A program made the translations under genes and the position numbers. Positions 17,909 to 26,794 of a DNA stretch of 64,000 bases are shown here, piece after piece. The notes below the pieces were generated by a model that worked only from the letters and a program-made list of their open reading frames with translations, was not told where the DNA came from and did not search any database. Position 1 is the stretch's first letter, and every line of letters starts with the position of its first letter. Source of the stretch: Anaerolineales bacterium (GTDB lineage Bacteria > Chloroflexota > Anaerolineae > Anaerolineales > Villigracilaceae); NCBI GenBank assembly GCA_016927315.1, contig JAFGMV010000110.1, forward strand, positions 1 to 64,000, given 5' to 3'.

Positions 17909-19327
17909 GTGATGGAACAACATGAAGCCCAAAATGGGCAGGGGGCTGCTGCGTCAGCAGAAAACCCGCAGACAGAACAGATCGAACAAGTAGAAACAAA
18001 TACTAATCTTCAAAGTATGGAAGCCTTGCTGGAAAATGAGGCGTTTAGTATTGAATTGCCTTCCCAGGGCGAGATTCGCACAGGTACGATTGCGAGTTTG
18101 AGTACCAGCCAGATCCTGGTGAGCATTGGGACCAAATCTGAAGGTCTGATCATTGGTCGAGAGTTGGATCAGATTCCTCCGGAAGAGATCGAAGCTCTTG
18201 AGGTTGGTCAGGAGGTGCCGGTTTATGTAGTTAATCCTGAAGATGCAAACGGCAATGTAATACTCTCCTATACTCGCGCTCGTGAGCAAATTAACTGGGA
18301 TGAGGTTGAAGAATTACAGTCATCCGACCAGGTCATTGACAGCAAGGTGAGCGGGTACAACAAAGGTGGTCTGATTGTTACCGTAAAGGGCTTGCGTGGA
18401 TTTGTACCGGCCTCCCAGGTGGGTGTTGCCCGGCGGAGTATGGCTGTGGGTGACACACCTGAGCAGCGTTGGGGGAAGATGGCAGGCGAAGAGATTTCGG
18501 TTCGCATTATTGAAGTTGACCGGGAACGCCGCCGGTTAATTCTATCTGAGCGTGCGGCGGGTTCTGAATCCCGTCAGGCCATTAAAGAACGGGTGATAGA
18601 AGACCTTGAAGAAGGGAAGGTTTATAAAGGTCGTGTTACCAGTCTGGCAGATTTTGGTGCTTTTGTGAATATCAATGGAGCGGATGGCCTGGTCCACCTT
18701 TCTGAATTGTCCTGGGATCACATTGATCATCCCCGGGATGTCCTGGAGGTGGGGCAGGAAGTTGACGTTAAGGTAATTGGCATTGATAGAGATAAGAAAC
18801 GAATCGGATTGTCTATTCGCCAGTTGAGCGGTGATCCCTGGAAAGACCGTGTTGAGAAGTTCAAGATTGGAGACCTTGTCGAAGGCGTGATTACCCGTCT
18901 GACCAAGTTTGGAGCGTTTGCCCGCCTCGAGAGCGATATTGAAGGCCTGATCCATATTTCTGAACTGAGCGAACAGCGGATTGAGCATCCCAAAGAAGTA
19001 TTGAAAGAAGGAGATGTCGTCAATTTGCGTATCATACGAATTGATCCGGATCAACACCGGATTGGATTGAGTTTGCGCAAGGTTGATTCAGCCGCTTATG
19101 TTGACAAGGATATGAAGATGCTGGCTGAAGAACTCATGGCAGATGATGATGAAGCATCAGAAGATGTACCTGTACCTGAAGAAAAATTAGACTCGGAACT
19201 TGCTTTGGAAACCACAGCTCCCGCAGGTGAAGAGATCGTTGGTGTTGAGGCGGCACAAGAGAGTGCTGAACCTGTTGCTGAAGAAGAGGTAAAAGAAGTC
19301 TCTTCTGATGAAGAGTCAGAAGACTGA
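17909..19327 (+). CDS. rpsA: 30S ribosomal protein S1 family (four S1 domains)
   Basis: A 472-aa RNA-binding protein. After an acidic N-terminal segment there are four S1 OB-fold repeats (about 55-130, 140-210, 225-300, 310-385), seen from recurring GLIHISEL/GLVHLSEL and (D)GFVPASQ-type motifs. A long Glu/Asp/Ala-rich tail of about 75 residues follows. Four-domain S1 proteins are usual outside Proteobacteria and help mRNA binding to the 30S subunit. GTG 17909 and ATG 17912 are both possible starts, with CGGAG upstream. A clear promoter and a strong terminator make it a single-gene unit. Confidence 0.93.
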   Translation: MMEQHEAQNGQGAAASAENPQTEQIEQVETNTNLQSMEALLENEAFSIELPSQGEIRTGTIASLSTSQILVSIGTKSEGLIIGRELDQIPPEEIEALEVGQEVPVYVVNPEDANGNVILSYTRAREQINWDEVEELQSSDQVIDSKVSGYNKGGLIVTVKGLRGFVPASQVGVARRSMAVGDTPEQRWGKMAGEEISVRIIEVDRERRRLILSERAAGSESRQAIKERVIEDLEEGKVYKGRVTSLADFGAFVNINGADGLVHLSELSWDHIDHPRDVLEVGQEVDVKVIGIDRDKKRIGLSIRQLSGDPWKDRVEKFKIGDLVEGVITRLTKFGAFARLESDIEGLIHISELSEQRIEHPKEVLKEGDVVNLRIIRIDPDQHRIGLSLRKVDSAAYVDKDMKMLAEELMADDDEASEDVPVPEEKLDSELALETTAPAGEEIVGVEAAQESAEPVAEEEVKEVSSDEESED

Positions 19328-19333
19328 CAAAAC

Positions 19334-19366
19334 AAAGAGCGCACCCCAGCAGGTGCGCTCTTTTCT
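19334..19366 (+). terminator. Rho-independent terminator after S1
   Basis: A perfect 12-bp stem (19334-19345 with 19352-19363, core GAGCGCACC / GGTGCGCTC) with a 6-nt loop ends in TTTT, 7 bp after the S1 stop. Confidence 0.9.
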
Positions 19367-19383
19367 CCCACTGGCATTTCAAA

Positions 19384-20484
19384 ATGCCCCCACTCATTGA
19401 TTCTCACGAAGACCTGGCCTGGAATATACTGACTTTTGGCCGTGACTACACCCGGTCGGTAATCGAGACACGCCAGTTGGAGCGAAATACCCAGGCTGTC
19501 AAAGAGAATGGGGATGTTCTACTTGGTTGGCCGGAATGGCGGCAGGGGCAGGTGGCTGTGGTATTTTCCACACTTCATGCTGCTCCCGCCAGGCGGGTAG
19601 AGTTTGCCTGGGAATCGCAAATATACCCGGATGGTGATTATGAAAATGCCCACAGGCTTTATCGAAATCAACTGGGGGTGTATCATCGTCTGGTTGAAAC
19701 GCATCCAGATAAATTCTGCTTGATCCGTACGACGGATGAATTGGATCAGGTCTGGGAACATTGGCAGGGGCCATCTTTTCCGGATGCCGAATGCCCGCTT
19801 GGTATGGTGCTTATGATTGAGGGAGCGGACGGAGTCAGAACTCCTGATGAAGTGAGCGAGTGGTGGGATTTGGGAGTGCGAATTATCTGTCCTGCCTGGG
19901 CAGGAACGCGCTATTGTGGCGGAACCTTAGAGCCTGGTCCATTGACGAAAGATGGGGTTGCATTACTGGACGCAATGGATGCTTGTGGTTTTATTCTCGA
20001 CCTTAGCCATATGGATGAAGCTGCGGCCTTGCAAGCATTGGAGATATATGCGGGTGTTGTTGTCGCTACCCATGCCAATGCAGCGGCTTTGCTAAAAGGA
20101 AATGAAAGTAACCGGCACTTGAGTGATCGTGTTTTGTCCGGTCTTATTGAGAGGGGGGGGGTCATTGGCGTAGTCCCTTATAATATGTTTCTCGAGTCTG
20201 GATGGAAAACCAGTGATCCCAGGACTGGCATCACCCTGAAGCATGTTTCCAATCAAATAGACTATATTTGTCAAATAGCAGGAGATGCGTTTCACGTAGG
20301 AATTGGGTCGGATTTCGATGGCGGCTTTGGTTTGCAGGCTGTTCCAGAAGATGTAGACAGTATTGCCGACCTGCAAAAAATTACTCCGTTATTGGAAGAT
20401 CAAGGGTATAGTAACTATGATCTTGAAGCCATATTCAACCAGAATTGGCGGAATATTTTGAACAAGAGCTTACCCAATTCATGA
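19384..20484 (+). CDS. Membrane dipeptidase (M19 family)
   Basis: A 366-aa amidohydrolase-fold dipeptidase. Metal-binding features are the N-terminal DSHED motif (residues 6-10), MIEGADG with the bridging Glu, VVATHANA, and the GIGSDFDGGFG segment near residue 310, all typical of renal dipeptidase homologues. No signal peptide is present, so it is probably cytoplasmic. The family hydrolyses dipeptides, often with D-amino acids. Its start follows the S1 terminator by about 20 bp and its stop overlaps the next gene by 4 bp. Confidence 0.92.
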   Translation: MPPLIDSHEDLAWNILTFGRDYTRSVIETRQLERNTQAVKENGDVLLGWPEWRQGQVAVVFSTLHAAPARRVEFAWESQIYPDGDYENAHRLYRNQLGVYHRLVETHPDKFCLIRTTDELDQVWEHWQGPSFPDAECPLGMVLMIEGADGVRTPDEVSEWWDLGVRIICPAWAGTRYCGGTLEPGPLTKDGVALLDAMDACGFILDLSHMDEAAALQALEIYAGVVVATHANAAALLKGNESNRHLSDRVLSGLIERGGVIGVVPYNMFLESGWKTSDPRTGITLKHVSNQIDYICQIAGDAFHVGIGSDFDGGFGLQAVPEDVDSIADLQKITPLLEDQGYSNYDLEAIFNQNWRNILNKSLPNS

Positions 20485-20969
20485 GCCAAATAAATTTCAG
20501 GCGCTCTGGCCATTCGAGCGGTCTTGGTAATAACCAAGACCCACCTTCCCGTTTTCGGGTGAGAACCGGGTTGTTCGTGACGACACTGGGGTTTGTGGTC
20601 TTTATCATTGGAGCAAAACCTGAGTGGTTCAACCTTGACCGCAGCCCGGTGGTGGGATTTGTCCAGATAGCGGTTTTCCTGATCGGGCTGGCGCTGCTTT
20701 GCGTTGGGGGGTATCTGGGGTTGGTGGTTTTATGGGCGGGCGGGCAGCGTTCTATTCTGGCGGATATCGGTTTGCGCCTGGTGACGACAGGATATGTCGT
20801 TGCGGTTTTTGCTGGTATGGCCGATGTGTTTGGTATGGGTTCTCATCCCTTACCCTCTGTCCCATACTTTGGACCGTGGCAGGCCGGTGGGGTAGTCATC
20901 GGTCAAAGCGTTATTGCTCTTGGTTTCCTGATGTTGATTCCTTATAAGCGAAAACAGAAACCCGGATAA
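20481..20969 (+). CDS. Four-helix membrane protein of unknown function
   Basis: A 162-aa protein with four predicted membrane helices after a basic 30-aa N-terminus. I chose the ATG at 20481, which overlaps the dipeptidase stop as ATGA; the open frame begins earlier but inside the dipeptidase gene. No family is recognised. It is probably translationally coupled to the dipeptidase. Confidence 0.75.
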   Translation: MSQINFRRSGHSSGLGNNQDPPSRFRVRTGLFVTTLGFVVFIIGAKPEWFNLDRSPVVGFVQIAVFLIGLALLCVGGYLGLVVLWAGGQRSILADIGLRLVTTGYVVAVFAGMADVFGMGSHPLPSVPYFGPWQAGGVVIGQSVIALGFLMLIPYKRKQKPG

Positions 20970-21014
20970 GTATTTCCTACGGGGGAACAATAATTTTTAT
21001 GCAAGTAAACCTTC

Positions 21015-21065
21015 TTGACCCAGTTGATTTCAAAATGCTATAATGAATATATACTTGTTGGTATA
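21015..21065 (+). promoter_or_regulatory. Promoter and candidate GntR operator of the microcompartment operon
   Basis: TTGACC (21015-21020) and TATAAT (21039-21044) are 18 bp apart, giving a start site near 21051. Just there is an inverted repeat TATAC-N6-GTATA (21050-21065), followed by a second GGTATA-type half-site to 21076. The position over the start site fits repression by the GntR protein encoded next. Confidence 0.65.
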
Positions 21066-21106
21066 GGTTGGTATATGTTTGTCGCCTAGCCTCCTGAAAG
21101 GGTTTT

Positions 21107-21892
21107 ATGAAGCGCCAACAGCATGTCAGACCCCTGTATCAGGTAGTGATGGATTCGATCCTGGGGCAGATTGAAACCGGAGAGCTGAAGGCTCAGGAAA
21201 GACTCCCCTCTGAAAGTGAGTTATGTGATTTGTTTTCAGTAGGGCGAAATACTGTCCGTCGGGCGCTCAGTGAGCTGGTAGATGAGGGAGTTCTTAAGAC
21301 CCTTCCTGGTTTGGGAACCTTTGTTGAGGATAGCCGGGTCACAAAGACAGCCGAATATTTACTCGGTTTTACGCAAGAAATGCACCTGCACCAGAGAACG
21401 GTTACCAGTCAGGTGCTTGAAGCTAAGATCATTGCTGCCGACCCTTACCTGACACGCCGACTCAGGGTTCAGCTTGGTGCTGAAATTGTATTTTTATATC
21501 GGGTACGAGAGATGGACGGAGAGCCAATAGCCATCGAACGCTCTTATTTACCTCACTCGCTTTGTCCCAATTTATTGGCATATGATTTTTCGAACAACTC
21601 ACTCTATAGAACCTTATCAGATATTTATAACCGGAAGCCCTTTCATGCCGAGCAGGAAATTGAAGCCAGTTTCGCTACTTCTGAAGTAGCGAAACTCTTG
21701 AAACTGCGTATGCCAGCCGTTGTGTTGGTGTTTCATCGAGAAACTTATCTGGCATCGGGTGAAGTAATAGAATATGTTGATTCGGAACTGCGTGCTGATC
21801 GTTTCCGATTTTATGCCAATTTACGGTTACAATCTACGCATGAAGAAGGCGCCTTTCGCCGGCTGCCCGTATATGAGGTTCACAGGGAATGA
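21107..21892 (+). CDS. GntR-family (HutC/UTRA) transcriptional regulator
   Basis: A 261-aa regulator with an N-terminal winged helix-turn-helix (about 10-75; LPSESELCDLFSVGRNTVRR is the recognition region) and a C-terminal UTRA effector domain (about 95-245). AAAGGG precedes the ATG. Its stop overlaps the rpiB start by 4 bp, so it is the first gene of the microcompartment operon and probably autoregulates it. UTRA domains often bind sugar phosphates, which would fit a deoxyribose/ribose-phosphate inducer, but the ligand is inferred. Confidence 0.9.
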   Translation: MKRQQHVRPLYQVVMDSILGQIETGELKAQERLPSESELCDLFSVGRNTVRRALSELVDEGVLKTLPGLGTFVEDSRVTKTAEYLLGFTQEMHLHQRTVTSQVLEAKIIAADPYLTRRLRVQLGAEIVFLYRVREMDGEPIAIERSYLPHSLCPNLLAYDFSNNSLYRTLSDIYNRKPFHAEQEIEASFATSEVAKLLKLRMPAVVLVFHRETYLASGEVIEYVDSELRADRFRFYANLRLQSTHEEGAFRRLPVYEVHRE

Positions 21893-22479
21893 ATGCAATA
21901 ACGGATGTGGAGTTAAAAGAAATCGTTGAGAAAGTTGTGTCGCGTACGCTCAACGGGGAGAAACCCCGGCAGGCTGAAGCGGGCAGCGCAGCAACAGGAT
22001 CCGAAATTGAATTGACTGGATCTCGAATCGTCGCGATTGGCGCCGACCATGGCGGGTATAAGATGAAAGAAATGCTCATTGAACACTTGATGAAATCTGG
22101 TTACAAGGTGTTTGATTGCGGGACTGATAGTACGGAGGCTGTGGATTATCCTGATTTCGCCTTTGCCGTTGCAGAGAAAGTCAGTCAGGGACAGGCCTGG
22201 AGGGGGATTGTGATTGATGGAGCGGGGATTGGCAGTTGTATGGCTGCCAATAAGGTGCCGGGGGTGCGGGCGGCGATGTGTTATGACTATTCTACAGCTG
22301 TAAACAGCCGTGAACATAATGATGCCAATGTACTTACTCTAGGTGCGGGGTTGTTGGGAGATACCCTGGTACGCTTGATTGTCGACGTCTGGTTGAAGAC
22401 CGAATTGGGTGGTGAGCGTCATGCTCGCAGGGTTGCCAAAATCACCACCATTGAGAAAAAATATTTGAAACCTGGATAA
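21889..22479 (+). CDS. rpiB: Ribose-5-phosphate isomerase B with microcompartment targeting helix
   Basis: A 196-aa RpiB/LacAB-type isomerase. The catalytic core starts near residue 43 ([18 protein letters not shown]) and includes [11 protein letters not shown] and [10 protein letters not shown]. The N-terminal 45 residues are extra relative to ordinary RpiB and begin with an amphipathic helix ([17 protein letters not shown]), the hallmark of BMC encapsulation peptides. The usual CGTGIG loop reads DGAGIG, so the catalytic Cys of E. coli-type RpiB is absent. The enzyme interconverts aldose and ketose pentose phosphates; its place next to deoC marks an SPU-type microcompartment. Confidence 0.92.
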   Translation: MNAITDVELKEIVEKVVSRTLNGEKPRQAEAGSAATGSEIELTGSRIVAIGADHGGYKMKEMLIEHLMKSGYKVFDCGTDSTEAVDYPDFAFAVAEKVSQGQAWRGIVIDGAGIGSCMAANKVPGVRAAMCYDYSTAVNSREHNDANVLTLGAGLLGDTLVRLIVDVWLKTELGGERHARRVAKITTIEKKYLKPG

Positions 22480-22483
22480 TTGT

Positions 22484-23404
22484 ATGCCTGCTGATATGAC
22501 AAATGTCGAAAAGATCGTAGAAGTTGTAACCCGGGAGGTCTTACTGGCCCTGGCTGAACAGGAGCAGTTGGCTATAACCGCCCAAACCGACGACAAAATC
22601 AAACACGAATGCGCAGAAGGGATTTGCGTCAAGACTTGCTTCGATGATGTCGGCCAGGTGATTAGCGCCGGTGCAGAGCGATTAACCTCAACTCTGGGGG
22701 GGATACCGAACGATCTGAACGTCGCTTCTACCATAGATCATACCTTGTTGAAACCGGACGCAACGCCTGATCAAATTGCCCAGCTCTGTTTTGAAGCCCG
22801 TAAATATGGTTTTGCCTCAGTTTGTGTCAATCCGGGGCATGTCAGGTTATGCGCTGATCTGCTGCGCGATTCGGAGGTTAAGGTTTGTACTGTCGTCGGC
22901 TTCCCATTGGGAGCTACATCTCCTGAATCAAAGGTTTATGAGACAGAAACAGCCCTCAGGGATGGCGCCACCGAGATCGATATGGTTATCAATATTGGCG
23001 CCCTCAAGGGAGGGGATCATACCTGGGTTGCACGTGATATCCGGGGAGTGGTCAGGGCAGCGCACGCCGCAGGAGCGATTGTGAAAGTTATTATTGAGAC
23101 AGCATTATTGAACAACGACGAAAAAGTGACAGCCTGCCTGTTATCGAAAGAAGCAGGGGCAGATTTTGTGAAAACCTCCACCGGTTTTGCTGGGGGGGGG
23201 GCAACGGTTGAGGATGTCGCTTTGATGAGAAGGGTGGTCGGGCCTGAGATGGGCGTGAAAGCTTCTGGTGGTGTACACACCTATGAAGAAGCGAAAAGCA
23301 TGGTCGCTGCAGGTGCAACCCGTATTGGCGCCAGCGCAGGCGTGAAAATCGTGCAGGAAGCCCCGGAAGATAAAGCAGTATCCGCTCCAGTCAAGGCTTA
23401 TTAG
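22484..23404 (+). CDS. deoC: Deoxyribose-phosphate aldolase with N-terminal encapsulation extension
   Basis: A 306-aa class I aldolase cleaving 2-deoxyribose-5-phosphate to acetaldehyde and glyceraldehyde-3-phosphate. The core from about residue 80 carries [18 protein letters not shown], the Schiff-base region FVKTSTGF and KASGGVHT. The first 75 residues are an addition: an amphipathic helix ([20 protein letters not shown]) like other BMC targeting peptides, then a linker with three cysteines in [10 protein letters not shown]. It starts 4 bp after rpiB. It is the likely signature enzyme of the compartment, producing the volatile aldehyde the shell would retain. Confidence 0.95.
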   Translation: MPADMTNVEKIVEVVTREVLLALAEQEQLAITAQTDDKIKHECAEGICVKTCFDDVGQVISAGAERLTSTLGGIPNDLNVASTIDHTLLKPDATPDQIAQLCFEARKYGFASVCVNPGHVRLCADLLRDSEVKVCTVVGFPLGATSPESKVYETETALRDGATEIDMVINIGALKGGDHTWVARDIRGVVRAAHAAGAIVKVIIETALLNNDEKVTACLLSKEAGADFVKTSTGFAGGGATVEDVALMRRVVGPEMGVKASGGVHTYEEAKSMVAAGATRIGASAGVKIVQEAPEDKAVSAPVKAY

Positions 23405-23412
23405 GGATACCT

Positions 23413-23703
23413 ATGCTTATTGCCAGAGTGGTTGGCGCTGCAATTTCAACGATCAAGGATCGTCGCGTTGAGAACACCAAGCTGCTTGTTCTGAAGCAGG
23501 CTGACCATACCGGCCAGGTTATCGGTAAACCTTTCGTGGCGATAGATCTGGTCGATGCCGGTGAAGGGGAGTTGGTGCTGACCGGGCATGGGTCCAGTGC
23601 CAGACAGACATACCTGACCAAAGATTGTCCGGTAGATGCGGTTGTGGTAGCTGTGATTGACCATTTGGAAGTTGATGGTGAAGTCGTATTTCGCAAGGAG
23701 TGA
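23413..23703 (+). CDS. BMC-P pentameric shell vertex protein (EutN/CcmL family), copy 1
   Basis: A 96-aa EutN/CcmL-fold protein. Hallmarks are the start MLIARVVGAAISTIKD, the middle FVAIDLVDAGEGELVLTGHGSSAR and the end PVDAVVVAVIDHLEV. In known compartments pentamers cap the vertices of the icosahedral shell. It is very similar to the next gene, indicating tandem duplication. It follows deoC by 8 bp. Confidence 0.95.
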   Translation: MLIARVVGAAISTIKDRRVENTKLLVLKQADHTGQVIGKPFVAIDLVDAGEGELVLTGHGSSARQTYLTKDCPVDAVVVAVIDHLEVDGEVVFRKE

Positions 23704-23709
23704 GTACGA

Positions 23710-24000
23710 ATGCTGATTTCAAAAGTAATCGGCTCGACGGTTTCCACAGTTAAGAATGAGAATTTGATCGGGTGTAAGTTGTTGATACTGCGCCAGGCTG
23801 ACGAAACCGGTAAGCCATTCGGAAAGCCTTATGTTGCCGTGGACACTCTGGATGCAGGGATTGGTGATCTGGTCTTGACGGCCCATGGTTCCAGCGGCAG
23901 ACAGACAACGCAGACAAAAAATAGTCCGGTTGATGCAGTCATCATGGCAGTGATTGATCATCTCAGTGTTGGTGGTCAGGTTTCGTATCGAAAAGAATAG
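23710..24000 (+). CDS. BMC-P pentameric shell vertex protein (EutN/CcmL family), copy 2
   Basis: A 96-aa close paralogue of the preceding gene, with MLISKVIGSTVSTVKN, YVAVDTLDAGIGDLVLTAHGSSGR and PVDAVIMAVIDHLSV. The two copies are 6 bp apart and clearly arose by duplication, while the two further BMC-P genes near the end of the operon are more diverged. Confidence 0.95.
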   Translation: MLISKVIGSTVSTVKNENLIGCKLLILRQADETGKPFGKPYVAVDTLDAGIGDLVLTAHGSSGRQTTQTKNSPVDAVIMAVIDHLSVGGQVSYRKE

Positions 24001-24030
24001 TTCGATGGATGTTCAGTAAAGGAACGCTTC

Positions 24031-25503
24031 ATGGTCTTGGCAGATAAGGATTTGCTTTCAATTCAGGAAGCCCGCCAGTTGGTCGATCAAGCCTGCGAAG
24101 CTCAACAGAAATGGGCAAAGGCTTCTCAGGCGCAGGTCGATCGTGTTTGTGCGGCTATGGCTGATGCAGCTTATCTTGCTTCGGAACGGTTGGGGCGTAT
24201 GGCGGCTGAAGAGACCGGATTTGGTGTTCCGGAACACAAGAAATTGAAGAACGAATTTGGCTCCAAGTTCGTATGGGAAAGCATTCGTGATATTACAACG
24301 GTTGGCATTATCAACCATGATGTTGAGCGAAAAATATTTGAAATCGCGTGGCCGATGGGTGTGATTGCGGGTTTGATCCCCAGCACCAACCCGACTTCTA
24401 CGGTTATGAACAAGGTGTTGATCTCGGTCAAGGCTCGCAATGCGATTGTGATCGCACCGCATCCATCAGCCAGTCAGTGCTGTCTTGAAACGGCCAGGCT
24501 GATGGCAGCTGCCGCAGAGGCAGCTGGCGCCCCGCAGGGTCTGGTCAATTGCATGACCCAGATAAACCTTCAGGGCACCCAGGAATTGATGTCTCATAAA
24601 CATACAGCCGTTATTTTGGCAACAGGGGGGAGTGATATGGTCCGGGCAGCGCATTCGCAGGGAAAACCGGCCTATGGGGTTGGCCCGGGGAATGTACCTG
24701 TTTATGTGGATCGCAGCGCGGACCTTGAACGGGCTGCCAGATATATTGTTGCCAGCAAAGCGTTCGATCACTCTGTGATCTGTGCTACTGAACAGGCGGT
24801 TGTTGCAGATCTACCCATTGCCGGCCGGCTGGCGCAGTTGATGGAAGCAGAAGGCGCTTACTTCATTGACGAACAGCAGGCCGAGGCGCTTCGGAAAACC
24901 TTATTTTTCCCAAATGGAGCTATCAATCCCGCCTCGGTAGGGAAATCTCCTCAATATCTGGCAGCATTGGCCGGAATTCAAGTACCACCGCGGGCTAGAA
25001 TATTGACGGCGCGTTTGAACAGGGTGGGCAGGGAGGAACCCCTATCGCGCGAGAAACTGACAACTGTGCTGGGTTGGTACGAAGCGGATGGTTGGGAAGC
25101 GGGTTGTGAACGCTGTATTGAGATAATCCGTTTCGGTGGTCGCGGTCACAGTATCGTCATCCATGCTGCCGACGAAAAAGTGATCATGGCTTTTGGATTG
25201 GAGAAGCCTGTTTTTAGAATTGCGGTCAATACCATGGCCACGCTGGGCGCGATTGGTATGACCACCAGGGTAATGCCCTCATTGACCCTGGGTTCGGGAG
25301 GCATTGGGGGCGCTATCACCGGCGACAACATCACCGTGTATCATTTGTTCAATGTCAAACGGATGGCCTATGAAGCAGCGCCTCCTCCGGAAAGCGCCTT
25401 ACGATCGGGTACGGTTCCAGCGGGACCGGTGGCTGGAGCCGATCCGCAAGAAATTACAAAAGTTGTTGAAGAAGTGGTTCGAGAAATCTTGAACTCTAAC
25501 TAA
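24031..25503 (+). CDS. CoA-acylating aldehyde dehydrogenase of the microcompartment
   Basis: A 490-aa aldehyde dehydrogenase of the EutE/PduP type, converting acetaldehyde, NAD+ and CoA to acetyl-CoA and NADH. Landmarks are GVIAGLIPSTNPTSTVMNK, GPGNVPVYVDRSA and the catalytic Cys in SVICATEQ. The C-terminus, after a proline-rich linker, ends in an amphipathic helix (QEITKVVEEVVREILNSN), a BMC targeting peptide placed at the opposite end from those of RpiB and DeoC. AAGGA precedes the ATG. It uses the acetaldehyde released by the neighbouring aldolase. Confidence 0.95.
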   Translation: MVLADKDLLSIQEARQLVDQACEAQQKWAKASQAQVDRVCAAMADAAYLASERLGRMAAEETGFGVPEHKKLKNEFGSKFVWESIRDITTVGIINHDVERKIFEIAWPMGVIAGLIPSTNPTSTVMNKVLISVKARNAIVIAPHPSASQCCLETARLMAAAAEAAGAPQGLVNCMTQINLQGTQELMSHKHTAVILATGGSDMVRAAHSQGKPAYGVGPGNVPVYVDRSADLERAARYIVASKAFDHSVICATEQAVVADLPIAGRLAQLMEAEGAYFIDEQQAEALRKTLFFPNGAINPASVGKSPQYLAALAGIQVPPRARILTARLNRVGREEPLSREKLTTVLGWYEADGWEAGCERCIEIIRFGGRGHSIVIHAADEKVIMAFGLEKPVFRIAVNTMATLGAIGMTTRVMPSLTLGSGGIGGAITGDNITVYHLFNVKRMAYEAAPPPESALRSGTVPAGPVAGADPQEITKVVEEVVREILNSN

Positions 25504-25541
25504 ACCTGGTTTGAATACCAAACCCATTAAAGGAGTAAAGT

Positions 25542-25871
25542 ATGGCTCAAAATCCTGCACTCATCGCACTTGGAATGGTCGAAACCCGTGGACTGGTTGG
25601 CGCTATTGAAGCAGCCGATGCGATGGTCAAGGCGGCAAATGTGACCTTGATCGGTTCGGAGTATGTCGGTGGTGGGTATGTGACTGTCATGGTACGGGGC
25701 GACGTCGGCGCAGTCAAGGCCGCAACGGATGCTGGCGGCGCGGCCGCCAAGCGTGTTGGCGAGCTTGTGTCTGTACATGTCATCCCTCGCCCGCACGATC
25801 ATGTCGAAATGATCCTGCCGCAGAGTTCCAAGGGCAGTATCAGTGGGCGCACTACCAGCGGAGCTAAGTAA
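25542..25871 (+). CDS. BMC-H hexameric shell protein (EutM/PduA-like)
   Basis: A 109-aa single-domain BMC protein with [29 protein letters not shown], a pore loop near VGGGYV and [16 protein letters not shown]. About 15 polar residues extend the C-terminus. Hexamers of this family tile the facets of the shell, and the Gly-rich loop lines the central pore. It is the only BMC-H in the operon and has the strongest ribosome-binding site seen here (AAAGGAGT), as expected for the most abundant shell component. Confidence 0.96.
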   Translation: MAQNPALIALGMVETRGLVGAIEAADAMVKAANVTLIGSEYVGGGYVTVMVRGDVGAVKAATDAGGAAAKRVGELVSVHVIPRPHDHVEMILPQSSKGSISGRTTSGAK

Positions 25872-25903
25872 TTATCACCCGGGAGTGTCTCGCCCGGCCT
25901 GAG

Positions 25904-26770
25904 TTGCTCCAGATTCTCAATCGCGCCGAAGATGTTATCCGTTGGGTCGAGAGTCCCATGGAGAGAACACTTCAAGCTCTTCCGCGGGTTCATCCTCCTG
26001 CAGGAAGAATGCGGGTTGGTGTTGATCTCGGTACCGCTTATCTTGTCCTGGTAGTGCTGGATGAGCATGGACAACCGGTCACCGGTGAATACCAGTTCGC
26101 CCGGGTTGTTCGCGATGGGGTCGTCGTTGATTACGTCGGTGCGGTCGATCGTTTATCGGCCATGAAGCAGCGCGTTGAGTCATCTCTTGGCGTCGAACTG
26201 AAACAGGCTTTTGGAAGTTATCCGCCGGGAGTACCGCAGGCTGAGGTAAGGGCGGTGGCCAATGTCATCGAGGCGGCTGGTATGTTATGTTCGGGTCTGA
26301 TCGATGAGCCGACTGCCGCGAATGCCTTGCTTGGCCTTGAAAACGGAGTCATTGTTGATGTGGGCGGCGGCACAACCGGAATCGCTATCCTGTCTGATGG
26401 GAAGGTGGTTTATTCTTCAGATGAGCCAACCGGCGGCGTCCACTTCTCTTTGGTAATTGCCGGTGCTCATGATATTTCTTTTGAAGAAGCCGAGGCCATG
26501 AAAATTGATCCATCTCAACAGGAACGATTGTTTCCAACCATTCGCCCGGTAATGGAAAAGGTTGCGAGTATCATTGCCCGGCATCTGGATTTTTACCAGC
26601 AGGGAAGCGGCCAATCAGTAGACCATATCGTGCTGGTTGGCGGTACTTCAAAGTTTCCGGGGATCGCAGGTGTGATTGAAGATTTCACCGGAATAAGAAC
26701 GGAAGCGCCAGCCCAACCTCTATTTGTGACGCCGATTGGGATCGCCCTGCACGATCATATTTTGGTGTAG
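25904..26770 (+). CDS. eutJ: EutJ-like actin/Hsp70-fold ATPase
   Basis: A protein of up to 288 aa of the EutJ/MreB-like ATPase family. It shows the phosphate-1 motif VGVDLGTAYLVLVVLD, the phosphate-2 motif VIVDVGGGTTGIAIL and the adenosine motif LVGGTSKFPG. EutJ homologues accompany ethanolamine and other BMC operons and are thought to act as chaperones, though the role is unproven. The open frame starts at a TTG (25904); the ATG at 25958 would shorten the N-terminal helix by 18 residues. Confidence 0.88.
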   Translation: MLQILNRAEDVIRWVESPMERTLQALPRVHPPAGRMRVGVDLGTAYLVLVVLDEHGQPVTGEYQFARVVRDGVVVDYVGAVDRLSAMKQRVESSLGVELKQAFGSYPPGVPQAEVRAVANVIEAAGMLCSGLIDEPTAANALLGLENGVIVDVGGGTTGIAILSDGKVVYSSDEPTGGVHFSLVIAGAHDISFEEAEAMKIDPSQQERLFPTIRPVMEKVASIIARHLDFYQQGSGQSVDHIVLVGGTSKFPGIAGVIEDFTGIRTEAPAQPLFVTPIGIALHDHILV

Positions 26771-26794
26771 TAATGCCGCCAGTCAGGAGAGTTT

